Source: Bacteroidales bacterium UBA5219 (GTDB lineage Bacteria; Bacteroidota; Bacteroidia; Bacteroidales; ML635J-15). From it: a DNA stretch of 64,000 nucleotides. The stretch covers positions 1-64,000 of the forward strand of contig DHVB01000021.1 of NCBI GenBank assembly GCA_002412425.1, read 5' to 3'. The position numbers and the translations under genes are program-made. This document shows, one piece after another, positions 27,180-35,571 of this stretch (its first letter is position 1; each line of letters opens with the position of its first letter). The notes below the pieces were generated by a model. That model made no database searches, was not told where the DNA came from, and saw nothing but the letters and a program-made list of their open reading frames with translations.

Positions 27180-27308
27180 CGAGTTTTTTTTTATATATGA
27201 GATGATTTTTAGAGAAAAATGTGCTTTGAAAGTGATTTTCGCTAGTTTTATCGCATTGCTTAGTGCTTGTGTGCAGTACTGTGGCTTATGAATATCTGTG
27301 TTTTGTTA

Positions 27309-27767
27309 TCAACTTACTAATGCCCTATAATGGTTTATACAATAAACTGCAAGTAAAATAAAAAACTTGTCTTGTGATTGATTATTATATGAAATATTAT
27401 AATTGTAACAGAACTTAGACCAGTTAAATTTTGGTTCAAGTTGAATTATTTTTTCTCCATCTTTATTTTCAATTATATATTTACTGTGGAAAAACCCCTT
27501 TGATTTAAGGAAAAATTCCCTTTCAAATTGCAAACTAATAACTAATTGCCCTTTCCAATTCATTTTAAATTTGGCAATTTCTATTTCATTTTTTGTAACG
27601 ATAACATGTGATTTAAAAAAACCTGCTGGCTTAATTTGATAAATGGCAGAATCTATTAATGTGATTTCAGCTTTGTTAGAAAGTGAGTTTTTATAAGTAA
27701 GTTGTCCTAATACTTGCTCGTTTTTGGTTAACTGATATGTCTTTCTGTTAATGCGAGTTATTTTCAT
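27309..27767 (-). CDS. Small conserved protein, possibly LURP/tubby-like
   Basis: A 152-residue protein without a signal peptide, made mostly of short beta-strands. The central stretch (IKPAGFFKSHVIVTKN, KMNWKGQLVI, LKSKGFFHSKYII) and the C-terminal helix (FILLAVYCINHY) look like a family of Bacteroidota proteins of unknown function. The repeated strand pattern recalls LURP-one/tubby barrels, but that fold is a guess. It overlaps the upstream nuclease gene by 4 bases (ATGA), so the two are translationally coupled and it may serve the nuclease. Function unknown. Confidence 0.6.
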   Translation of the reverse strand: MKITRINRKTYQLTKNEQVLGQLTYKNSLSNKAEITLIDSAIYQIKPAGFFKSHVIVTKNEIEIAKFKMNWKGQLVISLQFEREFFLKSKGFFHSKYIIENKDGEKIIQLEPKFNWSKFCYNYNISYNNQSQDKFFILLAVYCINHYRALVS

Positions 27768-28681
27768 TTTCTATTCTTCTTTATAGCTTGTTTTATTAAA
27801 CTCAAAATATATTCTAAATCTTCGTCTGTTTGAATTGCAATTTCATAATCTCCATTTCCCCAGTGTCCTGTTTGAGACACATCTCTACAAATTCCTTTTG
27901 GGTCATCAAGTTCGCCTTTTTGTAAATTCAACCACATTTTAATTTGGTTTCGCTGAATATGGACATCAACAACATTAGATGAGGCAACAAATGCAATGTA
28001 TAGTTTTTTAGGTTTTACTTCTAAGCTATCAAGATTAAGGATAGCATTTTTTAGTTTTTCGTAAAGTTCTTTTATCCCTTCAGAGGCTTTTTCTAAATGT
28101 TCTTGTTCTGTAAAAACCCTTATTTCTTTTGTTACTTTTTCAATTGCTTCATCTTGACGACTTATAGTTTTTATGCTTTCTTGCGAACCAGAGGTTTGGA
28201 TTTTATTATAGCTGATTGTCTTGTTATTATAACGTTTAACTTCCCAAAGTTCAATTGGCAAGTCTTTAAAATTAATTGCTTCTTTTTGGTAAGTCGTAAA
28301 ATTTGGAGAAATGAAAATTACTCTTGACTGCGACCAATCAATATCGTTTCGCTTTAAAGCTTCTTTGCTGTTTTCATTAAACTCAAGTATAAAATCAGCT
28401 TTATTGTTTAGCATTAAAGACAAATAAGCATAACCTTGGTCAATGATACTAAAGTTTTTATCTCTTTTATACTCAATAATTACAAAACTTGATGCTTCTC
28501 TATCAAATGCCAAAGTGTCAATCCTAAAATTATTGAGAGAAAATTCAGAACGAACAAACTCTAGTCCAAAAATGGACTTCATATTTTGTTCTGTTAAGTT
28601 TTGAATATCTTTTTCAAGTTTGAAAGGTAACTCTTTTATAAGTTCAAGTTTGTTTTGGTTGTTAATGTTAAAAAGTGCCAT
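27764..28681 (-). CDS. PD-(D/E)XK nuclease with C-terminal DUF5655
   Basis: A 305-residue protein with two parts. The N-terminal half carries a plausible PD-(D/E)XK site: D55 in FRIDTLAFD, then E70 and K72 in IIEYKRD, followed by the helix IIDQGYAYLSLML. The C-terminal part (about residues 190-300) matches DUF5655 (VKPKKLYIAF, HIQRNQIKMWLN, GHWGNGDYEIAI). The combination occurs in predicted DNases, often near restriction systems. It has its own TATCTTTG box and is coupled by a 4-base overlap to the 152-residue gene. It lies 116 bases downstream of the methyltransferase. Its target is unknown. Confidence 0.75.
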   Translation of the reverse strand: MALFNINNQNKLELIKELPFKLEKDIQNLTEQNMKSIFGLEFVRSEFSLNNFRIDTLAFDREASSFVIIEYKRDKNFSIIDQGYAYLSLMLNNKADFILEFNENSKEALKRNDIDWSQSRVIFISPNFTTYQKEAINFKDLPIELWEVKRYNNKTISYNKIQTSGSQESIKTISRQDEAIEKVTKEIRVFTEQEHLEKASEGIKELYEKLKNAILNLDSLEVKPKKLYIAFVASSNVVDVHIQRNQIKMWLNLQKGELDDPKGICRDVSQTGHWGNGDYEIAIQTDEDLEYILSLIKQAIKKNRK

Positions 28682-28706
28682 TTGCTTTACTTTTAATTAA
28701 TTACCA

Positions 28707-28714
28707 CAAAGATA
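28707..28714 (-). promoter_or_regulatory. Probable -7 box of the DUF5655 nuclease operon
   Basis: TATCTTTG on the minus strand is a perfect TAnnTTTG match, 25 bases before the ATG at 28681. It suggests the nuclease pair can be transcribed apart from the restriction-modification genes. Confidence 0.45.
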
Positions 28715-28797
28715 ATTTATTTTGCATGTAAAAATAGTTATTAGTGAAAAATGTGTTTGATTAAAATAATTAGTATCATTGTCAAAGTCCTTTTTTA

Positions 28798-30564
28798 TCA
28801 GAATATTGTCAATTGTTTTGCTTTTTGGGGTGTTATTGTGTTGATAAAACTATTCCAATGAGAAAGATTAATGCTTAGGTCATATTTGTTATTTAAGAAA
28901 TTTATTTGTTCTTCAATTTCTTTTTGTGAGATGGTTTTAGTGATATTTAATAAATCCAAACGCATTAAAATATCTTTAGTAAAGACTCTTTTAGCATCGG
29001 AAAATGTTATTGATTTCAAAAATTCCTCTGTCTTGCTATGGTTGAGAAGTATTAGTGTATAAACTGCAAATTCAATTTTATCAAACCCAATAAAATAGCA
29101 AGTGTCGTCAAGCATTATAGGTTTGTTGTCTTGTGGTAATACCAATGTGAAATGATATGTTTTATACAATCCCGAAATTGCAACTTTGTAAGACTTAAAA
29201 GAATAATCTCCAATTCCAAAAATTGAGAAATGTGGTTTCCCTTTGTAAATACTTGACTTCCTTGCTTGAAAATATGTAATGTTTGATTTTAAATAATTGT
29301 AAGTTTTTGGATACAAATGTTGAATATATGAAGTGTCTTGTCCAACTTTTGTTTGGGTTATAATAACTTGTTTTCTCGTGTTTTGAATTACAGTATTTTT
29401 TAAATCAGAACTTTTTAAAAACCCATAAATTAAATCTTCTTCAAGTTTGATTTTTTGTGAAAGTTTATTTATAAAACACTCGTTTTCTCTTTCAAGTTCC
29501 ATCACATTTGAACAATCGTGTTTTATTCCTTGTCTCCACTCAAAAGGACATTGCCCATCAATTTCTTTAGTTTCATTGTAATTAGCAAGATTAGAAACAA
29601 ACTTTGCATTAAGCCAGCCAAAACTTGATTTTTTTTCTAAACTATAAAAATCAAGCTCATTGCATTGAAAACTTGGAGTTGAATTTAATTGGCAATAAAA
29701 CAAAGAGGCTTCAACCGAAACGTTAAACTCTTTTTTACTATCAATACAATATTTTTCAATTTTTCCAATTTTATATTTTGCATCTTTTTGATCGAAAATA
29801 ATATTTTTTATCACTGAGTTTTTTACTAATAATGCTAAATGTCCGTTATGAGTTTGAAAAACATCTAAAAGCATTAAAGTTATATATTCGGCAATATCAA
29901 AATTTCCTTTGCCTGTCATTGCGTCTAAGCCATTTTGATTTTTGAAATTTGATTTTTTTGGAAGATTAGTTGAGTTAAGGCTTCCTAATTTTGAGTTTGT
30001 TACCCAAGGAGGATTTCCAATTATTAATAATTTTTCGTTTGGGTATTGTTTAGAAATATTTTTAAAATCAAAATCAAAAATGTTACAATGTTTAATTGTG
30101 ATTTCTGGTTTATTGTCGTTGGGGTTTGAAAGAAAATAATCGAGAATACTAAATTTAGTTTCCCAAATGTAAGGTTTGTAAATTTCTATTCCAAATACTT
30201 TTTTAACAGTTTTAAAATTGGATAAAGAAGCAATGATAAAATTTCCTTTTCCGCATGTCGGCTCAATAATAATTTCGGGTAATATGTTGTTTTTGGATAG
30301 ACTTTTTGCAAGTTTGTTTGCCAAATCTTTATTAGTTTGAAAATCACCATATTCAGCACGGTCAGGTTCTGCAACCGAATTTATGGAAACAATAGAAACA
30401 GATTTTTTTAATTCTTTAAAATCATTATCATTTTCAAAAAAATCATTGATGCCAAAGAAATCCAATATTTTTTGATTGGCAATTTCAAAAGACGAAGTAT
30501 TGTTAAAAAAATCTTTTAAAAACTCACAAACTTGTAACGAAATATTTGCTTCAAATATTTTCAT
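28798..30564 (-). CDS. DNA (adenine-N6 type) methyltransferase of a restriction-modification system
   Basis: A 588-residue enzyme with SAM-binding motif I (EPTCGKGNF, residues 101-109) and catalytic motif IV NPPW (183-186), the signature of N6-adenine methyltransferases. The C-terminal 300 residues would hold the target-recognition region. Its start codon overlaps the stop of the restriction-enzyme gene by one base (TAATG), so the pair is coupled. It should protect host DNA at the site cut by the neighbour. The target sequence cannot be read from the protein. A Type II system is the likeliest reading; a Type III or phage-growth-limitation module is unlikely because no helicase is present. Confidence 0.85.
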   Translation of the reverse strand: MKIFEANISLQVCEFLKDFFNNTSSFEIANQKILDFFGINDFFENDNDFKELKKSVSIVSINSVAEPDRAEYGDFQTNKDLANKLAKSLSKNNILPEIIIEPTCGKGNFIIASLSNFKTVKKVFGIEIYKPYIWETKFSILDYFLSNPNDNKPEITIKHCNIFDFDFKNISKQYPNEKLLIIGNPPWVTNSKLGSLNSTNLPKKSNFKNQNGLDAMTGKGNFDIAEYITLMLLDVFQTHNGHLALLVKNSVIKNIIFDQKDAKYKIGKIEKYCIDSKKEFNVSVEASLFYCQLNSTPSFQCNELDFYSLEKKSSFGWLNAKFVSNLANYNETKEIDGQCPFEWRQGIKHDCSNVMELERENECFINKLSQKIKLEEDLIYGFLKSSDLKNTVIQNTRKQVIITQTKVGQDTSYIQHLYPKTYNYLKSNITYFQARKSSIYKGKPHFSIFGIGDYSFKSYKVAISGLYKTYHFTLVLPQDNKPIMLDDTCYFIGFDKIEFAVYTLILLNHSKTEEFLKSITFSDAKRVFTKDILMRLDLLNITKTISQKEIEEQINFLNNKYDLSINLSHWNSFINTITPQKAKQLTIF

Positions 30565-31226
30565 TACTTGCTGGCTTTATCAATTACTTTACTAATTCCC
30601 TGCACATTTTTGTCAAGTGTAACAACTCTTTGGTATTGAAGTCGCCATTGTAAAGCATTTGAAATGGTTAAATATCCTTGAACAGGAGGCGTTTTTAGAA
30701 TTTGTTTTGCTAACTGATTTAGAGTTATTTCATCTGCAGGAATATTTTTGTCGCTTAGGTAAGCAACAATATCTTCAATATTAGCCTTATCTTTAACCAT
30801 TTCACGCAAACGATAAGTTGTTGTGTAATCTGCTGTTCGTTCTTTTGAAATAAATAAACAACTAACAAAATCAAGTTTAGCAGTTCTAGTTTTGGGATCA
30901 TCTATTTTGTCATAAACAAAAATAAGTAAGTTGTATCCAAGTCCAAAAATCTTTTGCTTAGCATCTTTAAATGGGCAAGATGATTGTGGTTGCTTTATTG
31001 ATGTAACTTTAATATCTGTTAAAATATCTTTTGATGGCAAATCAATTCCACTTGCAGAAGAACCAATAGTTGTTTTGTATTTTGAGTTTAATTGTTCTTG
31101 AAACTTATGTTCGATATGTGTACCTACAGCTTTCCCGTCAGTTACTCCAAATAGAAATTTATTTTGAATTTTTGACTCTGCAATACAAAAAGCTTTTAAC
31201 TTAGCTATTGTCAGTTTTTCTTTCAT
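30564..31226 (-). CDS. Putative Type II restriction endonuclease
   Basis: A 220-residue protein directly before, and overlapping by one base, a DNA methyltransferase gene. It has a plausible PD-(D/E)XK site: D62 in SGIDLPS, then D71 and K73 in TDIKVTS, with E39 or E44 as the helix acidic residue. The GIDLPS...DIK arrangement and the gene order support restriction-enzyme function, but the sequence does not match an enzyme whose specificity I know. A TATATTTG box lies at 31250-31257. Restriction enzymes are often transcribed first in such pairs only with control; no controller (C) protein gene is seen. Confidence 0.7.
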   Translation of the reverse strand: MKEKLTIAKLKAFCIAESKIQNKFLFGVTDGKAVGTHIEHKFQEQLNSKYKTTIGSSASGIDLPSKDILTDIKVTSIKQPQSSCPFKDAKQKIFGLGYNLLIFVYDKIDDPKTRTAKLDFVSCLFISKERTADYTTTYRLREMVKDKANIEDIVAYLSDKNIPADEITLNQLAKQILKTPPVQGYLTISNALQWRLQYQRVVTLDKNVQGISKVIDKASK

Positions 31227-31249
31227 TATAAAACCTTGTGTTTAGTGTA

Positions 31250-31257
31250 CAAATATA
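31250..31257 (-). promoter_or_regulatory. Probable -7 box of the restriction-modification operon
   Basis: TATATTTG on the minus strand is a perfect TAnnTTTG match, 23 bases before the ATG at 31226. Confidence 0.45.
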
Positions 31258-31291
31258 ATTTTTTTTGTTATTTATTTCTCTATTATTTTCC

Positions 31292-31441
31292 TTAATCTAA
31301 TAATTCCAAATAACCAGGATAGTCTGCCTGAATTTTTTTAACCAAATAATCAAAATCTTTTAAGCAATCGTTTGATTGTGAAAATAGTGAGTTGTCAATA
31401 TAAAGGCTCATTAGAATTATTAAAAAAATCTTTGCTCTCAT
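31292..31441 (-). pseudogene. N-terminal remnant of an S41-type peptidase
   Basis: A 49-codon reading frame starts 20 bases after the endonuclease I gene ends. It encodes a signal peptide (KIFLIILMSLYI) and then SQSNDCLKDFDYLVKKIQAD followed by YPGYLELLD and a stop. CLKDFDYLVKKI.ADYPGY is the usual start of the mature part of Bacteroidota S41-family (C-terminal processing) peptidases, which run to several hundred residues. The likeness ends after YPGY, just where the restriction-modification island begins. I read it as a gene truncated by insertion or replacement. A genuine short secreted peptide is the alternative. Confidence 0.55.
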
Positions 31442-31461
31442 ATAATTTTTAAATATCTAAT

Positions 31462-32508
31462 TCACTCCACAACAAAAAACTGTCTAACGAAAGTAATGTT
31501 TTCAGAATTTAGAACAATAAAATATGAGCCAGCCGAAAGTTCGCTAATATCGATATTTTCGTGGTTAGAGTTTAGAGTGTAAGATTTTATTACTCGACCA
31601 GAATTATCGCTTATATTTATAGTATAATTGAAGTTGAAATTTTGAGTAAATGAAATATTTATAAAATCATTAGCTGGGTTTGGAAAAATATCAAAATATA
31701 TTTTAGAACTTTCAACAAAAGAAGGAGTGTAGTTGGGATCCCAAATCATATCTGCCCATTCGGGATTGTCAACAAAAGGATTTCTATTGTGCTGATAATC
31801 GTTGTATATAACATTATTTCTATCAATTTCTTTTTGAGATACTGGGTCTTGTCTGTGCCATTTAAGTAATAATTTTCTTGTCCATTCAGAAAAATTATTT
31901 CCACTAAGTGCTGGACTGCTCCAAGATGAAATTTTATCCATATATCTTGTTAACATATAAAAATAAATTCTGGCAAAGTCTCCTTTATATTCATTTGCAG
32001 GCTCAAAAACTGTTTGTGTATATCCGGGAAAAGTGCATATTCCTAATTTGCCTGTTCCATATGTTGTGCCAGAGGAACATTCTCCAAACGGATAATTTGA
32101 TCTATATCCGTTTACTTTTCCATCGGTTGGTACTAAATGAAATAAATCTGAATACATAGGTGAGGCATCGTTAAACCAGCTTTTGGGGAAACTATGTTCA
32201 CGATTATAGCAGTCGCAAATATTTTGGTAATTTCCACATTGGTCTGTTCCAAAAGTAAAATTACAATTTGAGTACATATCCCAAACTTTGTTATTTCCTA
32301 AATTATCAGTATATTTAAAAGCTGTCCATAATCCGTTATATGAAATTACTGAGTGTCCATCAATAATGTCGTGTAATGCAGAACGCAAACTCTCGCCTGT
32401 TAAACCTTGAACACCATCATAATAACCATCAGGAATTTGAGCAAAAGAATTAATGCTTATAATAATAGGTAAGAAAAAGGCAAGTATAGGTTTGAAAAAT
32501 TTTTTCAT
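31462..32508 (-). CDS. Secreted endonuclease I with T9SS tail
   Basis: A 348-residue exported nuclease. After the signal peptide (INSFAQ) comes the EndA/NucM domain with the core NREHSFPKSWF near residue 104, SDLFHLVPTDGKVNGYRSN, the conserved YPFGE motif and the metal-site region RNPFVDNPEW. The C-terminal 75 residues form a T9SS type A sorting domain (FDIFPNPANDFINI). It should degrade external DNA or RNA, for nutrition or biofilm turnover. It overlaps purN by 4 bases, although the two share no obvious pathway beyond nucleotide salvage. The family call is firm. Confidence 0.92.
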   Translation of the reverse strand: MKKFFKPILAFFLPIIISINSFAQIPDGYYDGVQGLTGESLRSALHDIIDGHSVISYNGLWTAFKYTDNLGNNKVWDMYSNCNFTFGTDQCGNYQNICDCYNREHSFPKSWFNDASPMYSDLFHLVPTDGKVNGYRSNYPFGECSSGTTYGTGKLGICTFPGYTQTVFEPANEYKGDFARIYFYMLTRYMDKISSWSSPALSGNNFSEWTRKLLLKWHRQDPVSQKEIDRNNVIYNDYQHNRNPFVDNPEWADMIWDPNYTPSFVESSKIYFDIFPNPANDFINISFTQNFNFNYTINISDNSGRVIKSYTLNSNHENIDISELSAGSYFIVLNSENITFVRQFFVVE

Positions 32509-33101
32509 AAAACAAAAATATTAGGCAACAAAGTTAGTAAAATATTTTCTATTACTTGAGGATAAAATTTATATTCTAGTTCGTGTACTTTTTGTGCAAT
32601 GCTTTCAATGTTGTCGGTTTCGTCTATAGTTGTTTTTGCTTGAAAAATAATGTCTCCTTCATCGTAATTTTTATTCACATAATGAATACTTATTCCAGTT
32701 TCTTTTTCTTTATTCTCCAATACAGCTTTATGAACGTTGTCGCCATACATTCCTTTTCCCCCATATTTTGGTAATAATGCAGGGTGAATATTTACAATTT
32801 TATTAGGATATTTTTCAATTAACCATTCGGGAATTAACCATAAAAAACCAGCGAGTATGATAAAATTGACGTTTTTTTCCAATAAATAGCATTCAACTTT
32901 GCCGTTTTTTTGAAAATCTGCCTTGTTAAATACCAAAAAATCAAGTTTTAGTTTTTTTGCCCTTTCAATTACATAAGCGTCAGGCTTATTGCAAAGAACA
33001 CATGAGATATTAATTTGAGGATTTTTAGCAAAATAATTTGCTATATTTTCTACGTTAGTGCCTGAGCCAGAGGCAAATAGGGTTAAATTGATGGTTTTCA
33101 T
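32505..33101 (-). CDS. purN: Phosphoribosylglycinamide formyltransferase
   Basis: PurN transfers a formyl group from 10-formyl-THF to glycinamide ribonucleotide in de novo purine synthesis. The 198-residue protein has the phosphate-binding loop ASGSGTN near residue 11, the folate-site segment NIHPALLPKYGG with catalytic His, and YDEGDIIFQ with the catalytic aspartate. It is the first gene of a minus-strand run with endonuclease I (4-base overlap), and it is divergent from acpP across a 157-base gap that must hold both promoters. No other pur genes are nearby. Confidence 0.93.
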   Translation of the reverse strand: MKTINLTLFASGSGTNVENIANYFAKNPQINISCVLCNKPDAYVIERAKKLKLDFLVFNKADFQKNGKVECYLLEKNVNFIILAGFLWLIPEWLIEKYPNKIVNIHPALLPKYGGKGMYGDNVHKAVLENKEKETGISIHYVNKNYDEGDIIFQAKTTIDETDNIESIAQKVHELEYKFYPQVIENILLTLLPNIFVL

Positions 33102-33183
33102 TTTATTTCTAATAATTTACCATGTTTATATTGCTGATAATCAGCGTATTGTGCAAATTGTTAATAAAATATTCATTAAAAAA

Positions 33184-33214
33184 TTTGAGTTAACGAATGA
33201 TTTTTGTTTCTTTG
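33184..33214 (+). promoter_or_regulatory. Promoter of acpP-fabF-rnc
   Basis: TTTG (33184-33187) and TTTCTTTG (33207-33214) are separated by 19 bases, the standard Bacteroidota spacing. The -7 box differs from TAnnTTTG only at its second base. It leaves a leader of about 40 bases before the acpP ATG at 33259. Confidence 0.6.
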
Positions 33215-33258
33215 CACCTGCAAAACTAATTAATTTTATTAATCTTAAATTATTAATT

Positions 33259-33495
33259 ATGTCAGACATTACATCAAGAGTAAAAAGTATTATCGTTAAT
33301 AAATTAGGTATTGACGAATCAGAAGTAGTTCCAGAAGCTAGTTTCACCGCTGATTTAGGTGCAGATTCTTTGGACACAGTTGAACTTATCATGGAATTTG
33401 AAAAAGAATTTGGTATTTCTATTTCAGACCAAGATGCTGAAAAAATTGCCACAGTAGGTGATGCAATTAGCTACATGGAAGCTAACGTAAAGTAA
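33259..33495 (+). CDS. acpP: Acyl carrier protein
   Basis: A 78-residue acidic four-helix protein that carries growing fatty acids on a phosphopantetheine arm. The attachment site is S37 in GADSLDTVELIMEFE. I start at the ATG at 33259 because the frame's longer opening (to 33058) would place a long unrelated extension, and the promoter, inside the gene. fabF follows 27 bases later and rnc after that, the conserved acpP-fabF-rnc order of Bacteroidota. Identity is secure. Confidence 0.97.
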   Translation: MSDITSRVKSIIVNKLGIDESEVVPEASFTADLGADSLDTVELIMEFEKEFGISISDQDAEKIATVGDAISYMEANVK

Positions 33496-33522
33496 ATTTT
33501 GAATAACTAAAAAATTCACAGT

Positions 33523-34773
33523 ATGACATTAAAGCGAGTTGTAGTTACCGGCATCGGGAGCATTTCTCCGGTAGGCGCTAACGCAGAAGAGACATGGAGA
33601 AATGTTGTTAACGGCGTTTGTGGAATCGACTTGATAACACATTATGATACTACGAATTTTAAAACAAAATTTGCTTGCGAAGTAAAAAATTACGACCCGC
33701 TTCAATATTTTGACCGTAAAGAACTTAGAAGAATAGACAAATTTACACAATTTGCTATTATCGCTTCCGACGAGGCTATTAAGGATAGTGCAATTGATTT
33801 CGAATCAATGGATAAATCCCGAGCTGGAGTTATATGGTCATCAGGTATTGGCGGTGTTGAAACTTTTTTAGAAGAAATTAAGGGATTTATCGAGGGAAAT
33901 TATATCCCTCGTTTTAGCCCTTTTTTCATTCCGAAAATTATTTCCGATATTGCAGCAGGACATATATCAATGAAACATGGACTTATGGGTCCAAACTATT
34001 GTACTGTGTCAGCTTGTGCTTCTTCGTCAAATGCTATTATAGATTCCTTTAATCTAATTAGATTAGGAATGGTAGATTATATGGTTACTGGCGGGAGCGA
34101 AGCCTCACTAAACGAAGTGGGAATGGGCGGATTTCAATCCATGATGGCAATATCTACTAATAATGAAGAGTATAAAACAGCGTCTCGTCCATTTTGTGCA
34201 ACACGCGATGGATTTGTAATGGGCGAAGGTGGTGCAGGTCTTATTCTAGAAGAATATGAGCACGCTAAAGCTAGAGGTGCTAAAATTTATGCCGAAGTAG
34301 TAGGAGTTGGTTTATCAGCAGATGCATATCACTTAACAGCACCTCACCCAGAAGGATTGGGAGCTAATTATGTGATGAGAAATGCTCTGCAAGATGCTAA
34401 GCTAAAACCAGAAGATATCGGATATATAAATGTACACGGAACTGCTACACCTCTTGGAGATATTGCAGAACTTAAAGCAGTTATGCAAGTCTTCGGAGAT
34501 CACGCATTCAAATTAAATATTAGCTCAACTAAATCTATTGTAGGACACCTACTAGGTGCTGCAGGAGCAATGGAAGCTTCATTTGCTGTTATGGCTTTGG
34601 TTGATCAAATAATTCCACCAACAATAAATCACCAAAAAGCAGACGAAAATATAGACCCAAGATTTAATTTAACTCTGCATAAAGCTCAAAAAAGAGAACT
34701 TACTTATGCAATGAGCAATACTTTTGGTTTCGGTGGACACAATACTTGTGTGATTTTTAAAAAAGCTGAATAA
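33523..34773 (+). CDS. fabF: Beta-ketoacyl-ACP synthase II
   Basis: FabF condenses acyl-ACP with malonyl-ACP to elongate fatty acids. The 416-residue protein has the Cys-His-His triad in place: C165 in TVSACASSSNA, H305 in NVHGTATPLGD and H342 in KSIVGHLLGAAGA. The C-terminal NTFGFGGHN loop is also present. It stands 27 bases after acpP and 5 bases before rnc, so all three should share a transcript. Length is usual for the family. Confidence 0.97.
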   Translation: MTLKRVVVTGIGSISPVGANAEETWRNVVNGVCGIDLITHYDTTNFKTKFACEVKNYDPLQYFDRKELRRIDKFTQFAIIASDEAIKDSAIDFESMDKSRAGVIWSSGIGGVETFLEEIKGFIEGNYIPRFSPFFIPKIISDIAAGHISMKHGLMGPNYCTVSACASSSNAIIDSFNLIRLGMVDYMVTGGSEASLNEVGMGGFQSMMAISTNNEEYKTASRPFCATRDGFVMGEGGAGLILEEYEHAKARGAKIYAEVVGVGLSADAYHLTAPHPEGLGANYVMRNALQDAKLKPEDIGYINVHGTATPLGDIAELKAVMQVFGDHAFKLNISSTKSIVGHLLGAAGAMEASFAVMALVDQIIPPTINHQKADENIDPRFNLTLHKAQKRELTYAMSNTFGFGGHNTCVIFKKAE

Positions 34774-34778
34774 TCTTA

Positions 34779-35492
34779 ATGGGCTTCTTCTTTTTTAAAA
34801 GGTTTAGCGAAGAAGAAAAAAAATTATTAAAGAATTTAAAGCTAATATTAGATTTTAAACCTAAAAATCTAGAATTATATAAAGTTGTTTTTACACACGC
34901 ATCTGTAGGAAGAAACACCAAAAACAATGAAAGATTAGAGTTTGTCGGAGACTCTGTAATGGGGCTGATAATTACTGATATTTTGTACAATAAATTTCCA
35001 AAAGCAGATGAGGGAAGACTTTCTATACTCAGAGCAAGCATAGTAAGCAGACAGTCTTTAAATGTATTGGGCGAAAACCTAGGATTAGATCAATTGGTTG
35101 ATTATAAAAATACTTCAGGAAATGAAATAAAAAACTTGTCGGGAAATGCCTTAGAGGCAATGGTTGGAGCTATATATTTTGACAGAGGCTACCATAGTGC
35201 CAAAAAATTTGTTGAAAAATTAGTTTATGAAAACTTTGATTTAGAAAAACTTTTAGAACAAAATAAAGATTATAAATCTAAACTATTGCAACTAATTCAA
35301 AAGTTTAAATTGAATATTACTTTTAATACTTATGAAAATATGGAAAGTAATGAAAAGAATCAACATTTTTTGTGCGAACTATGTTTAGATGATAGATTTT
35401 TGGCTGAAGGAAAAGCATGGACAAAAAAAGAAGCAGAACAAAAAGCCTCCAAACAAGCATTGCAAAAGCTCAGTCATTTGAGATTGAACTAA
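34779..35492 (+). CDS. rnc: Ribonuclease III
   Basis: RNase III cuts double-stranded RNA, including rRNA precursors. The 237-residue protein has the signature NNERLEFVGDSVMG near residues 49-62 (catalytic E54 and D58) and the later acidic region NALEAMVGAIYFD. A double-stranded RNA-binding domain occupies the C-terminal 70 residues (YKSKLLQLIQKF to KKEAEQKASKQAL). It begins 5 bases after fabF in the acpP-fabF-rnc run. The N-terminal segment FFFFKRFSEEEK matches the usual Bacteroidota form. Confidence 0.95.
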   Translation: MGFFFFKRFSEEEKKLLKNLKLILDFKPKNLELYKVVFTHASVGRNTKNNERLEFVGDSVMGLIITDILYNKFPKADEGRLSILRASIVSRQSLNVLGENLGLDQLVDYKNTSGNEIKNLSGNALEAMVGAIYFDRGYHSAKKFVEKLVYENFDLEKLLEQNKDYKSKLLQLIQKFKLNITFNTYENMESNEKNQHFLCELCLDDRFLAEGKAWTKKEAEQKASKQALQKLSHLRLN

Positions 35493-35558
35493 ATTTAAAA
35501 TAATGCAAATAATTTAAGCAAACTCTTAAACAAAGTTATACTATACAAAAAAAATAAC

Positions 35559-35566
35559 TACATTTG
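35559..35566 (+). promoter_or_regulatory. -7 box abutting the 35572 gene
   Basis: TACATTTG is a perfect TAnnTTTG match that ends 5 bases before the ATG. Transcription starting about 7 bases after the box would begin at or next to the start codon, so the mRNA may be nearly leaderless. Confidence 0.4.
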
Positions 35567-35571
35567 TATTG

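Noticed and set aside
33058..33258. A longer N-terminal extension of the acyl carrier protein
   Set aside because: It would overlap purN and include the promoter; the 78-residue form matches the family.
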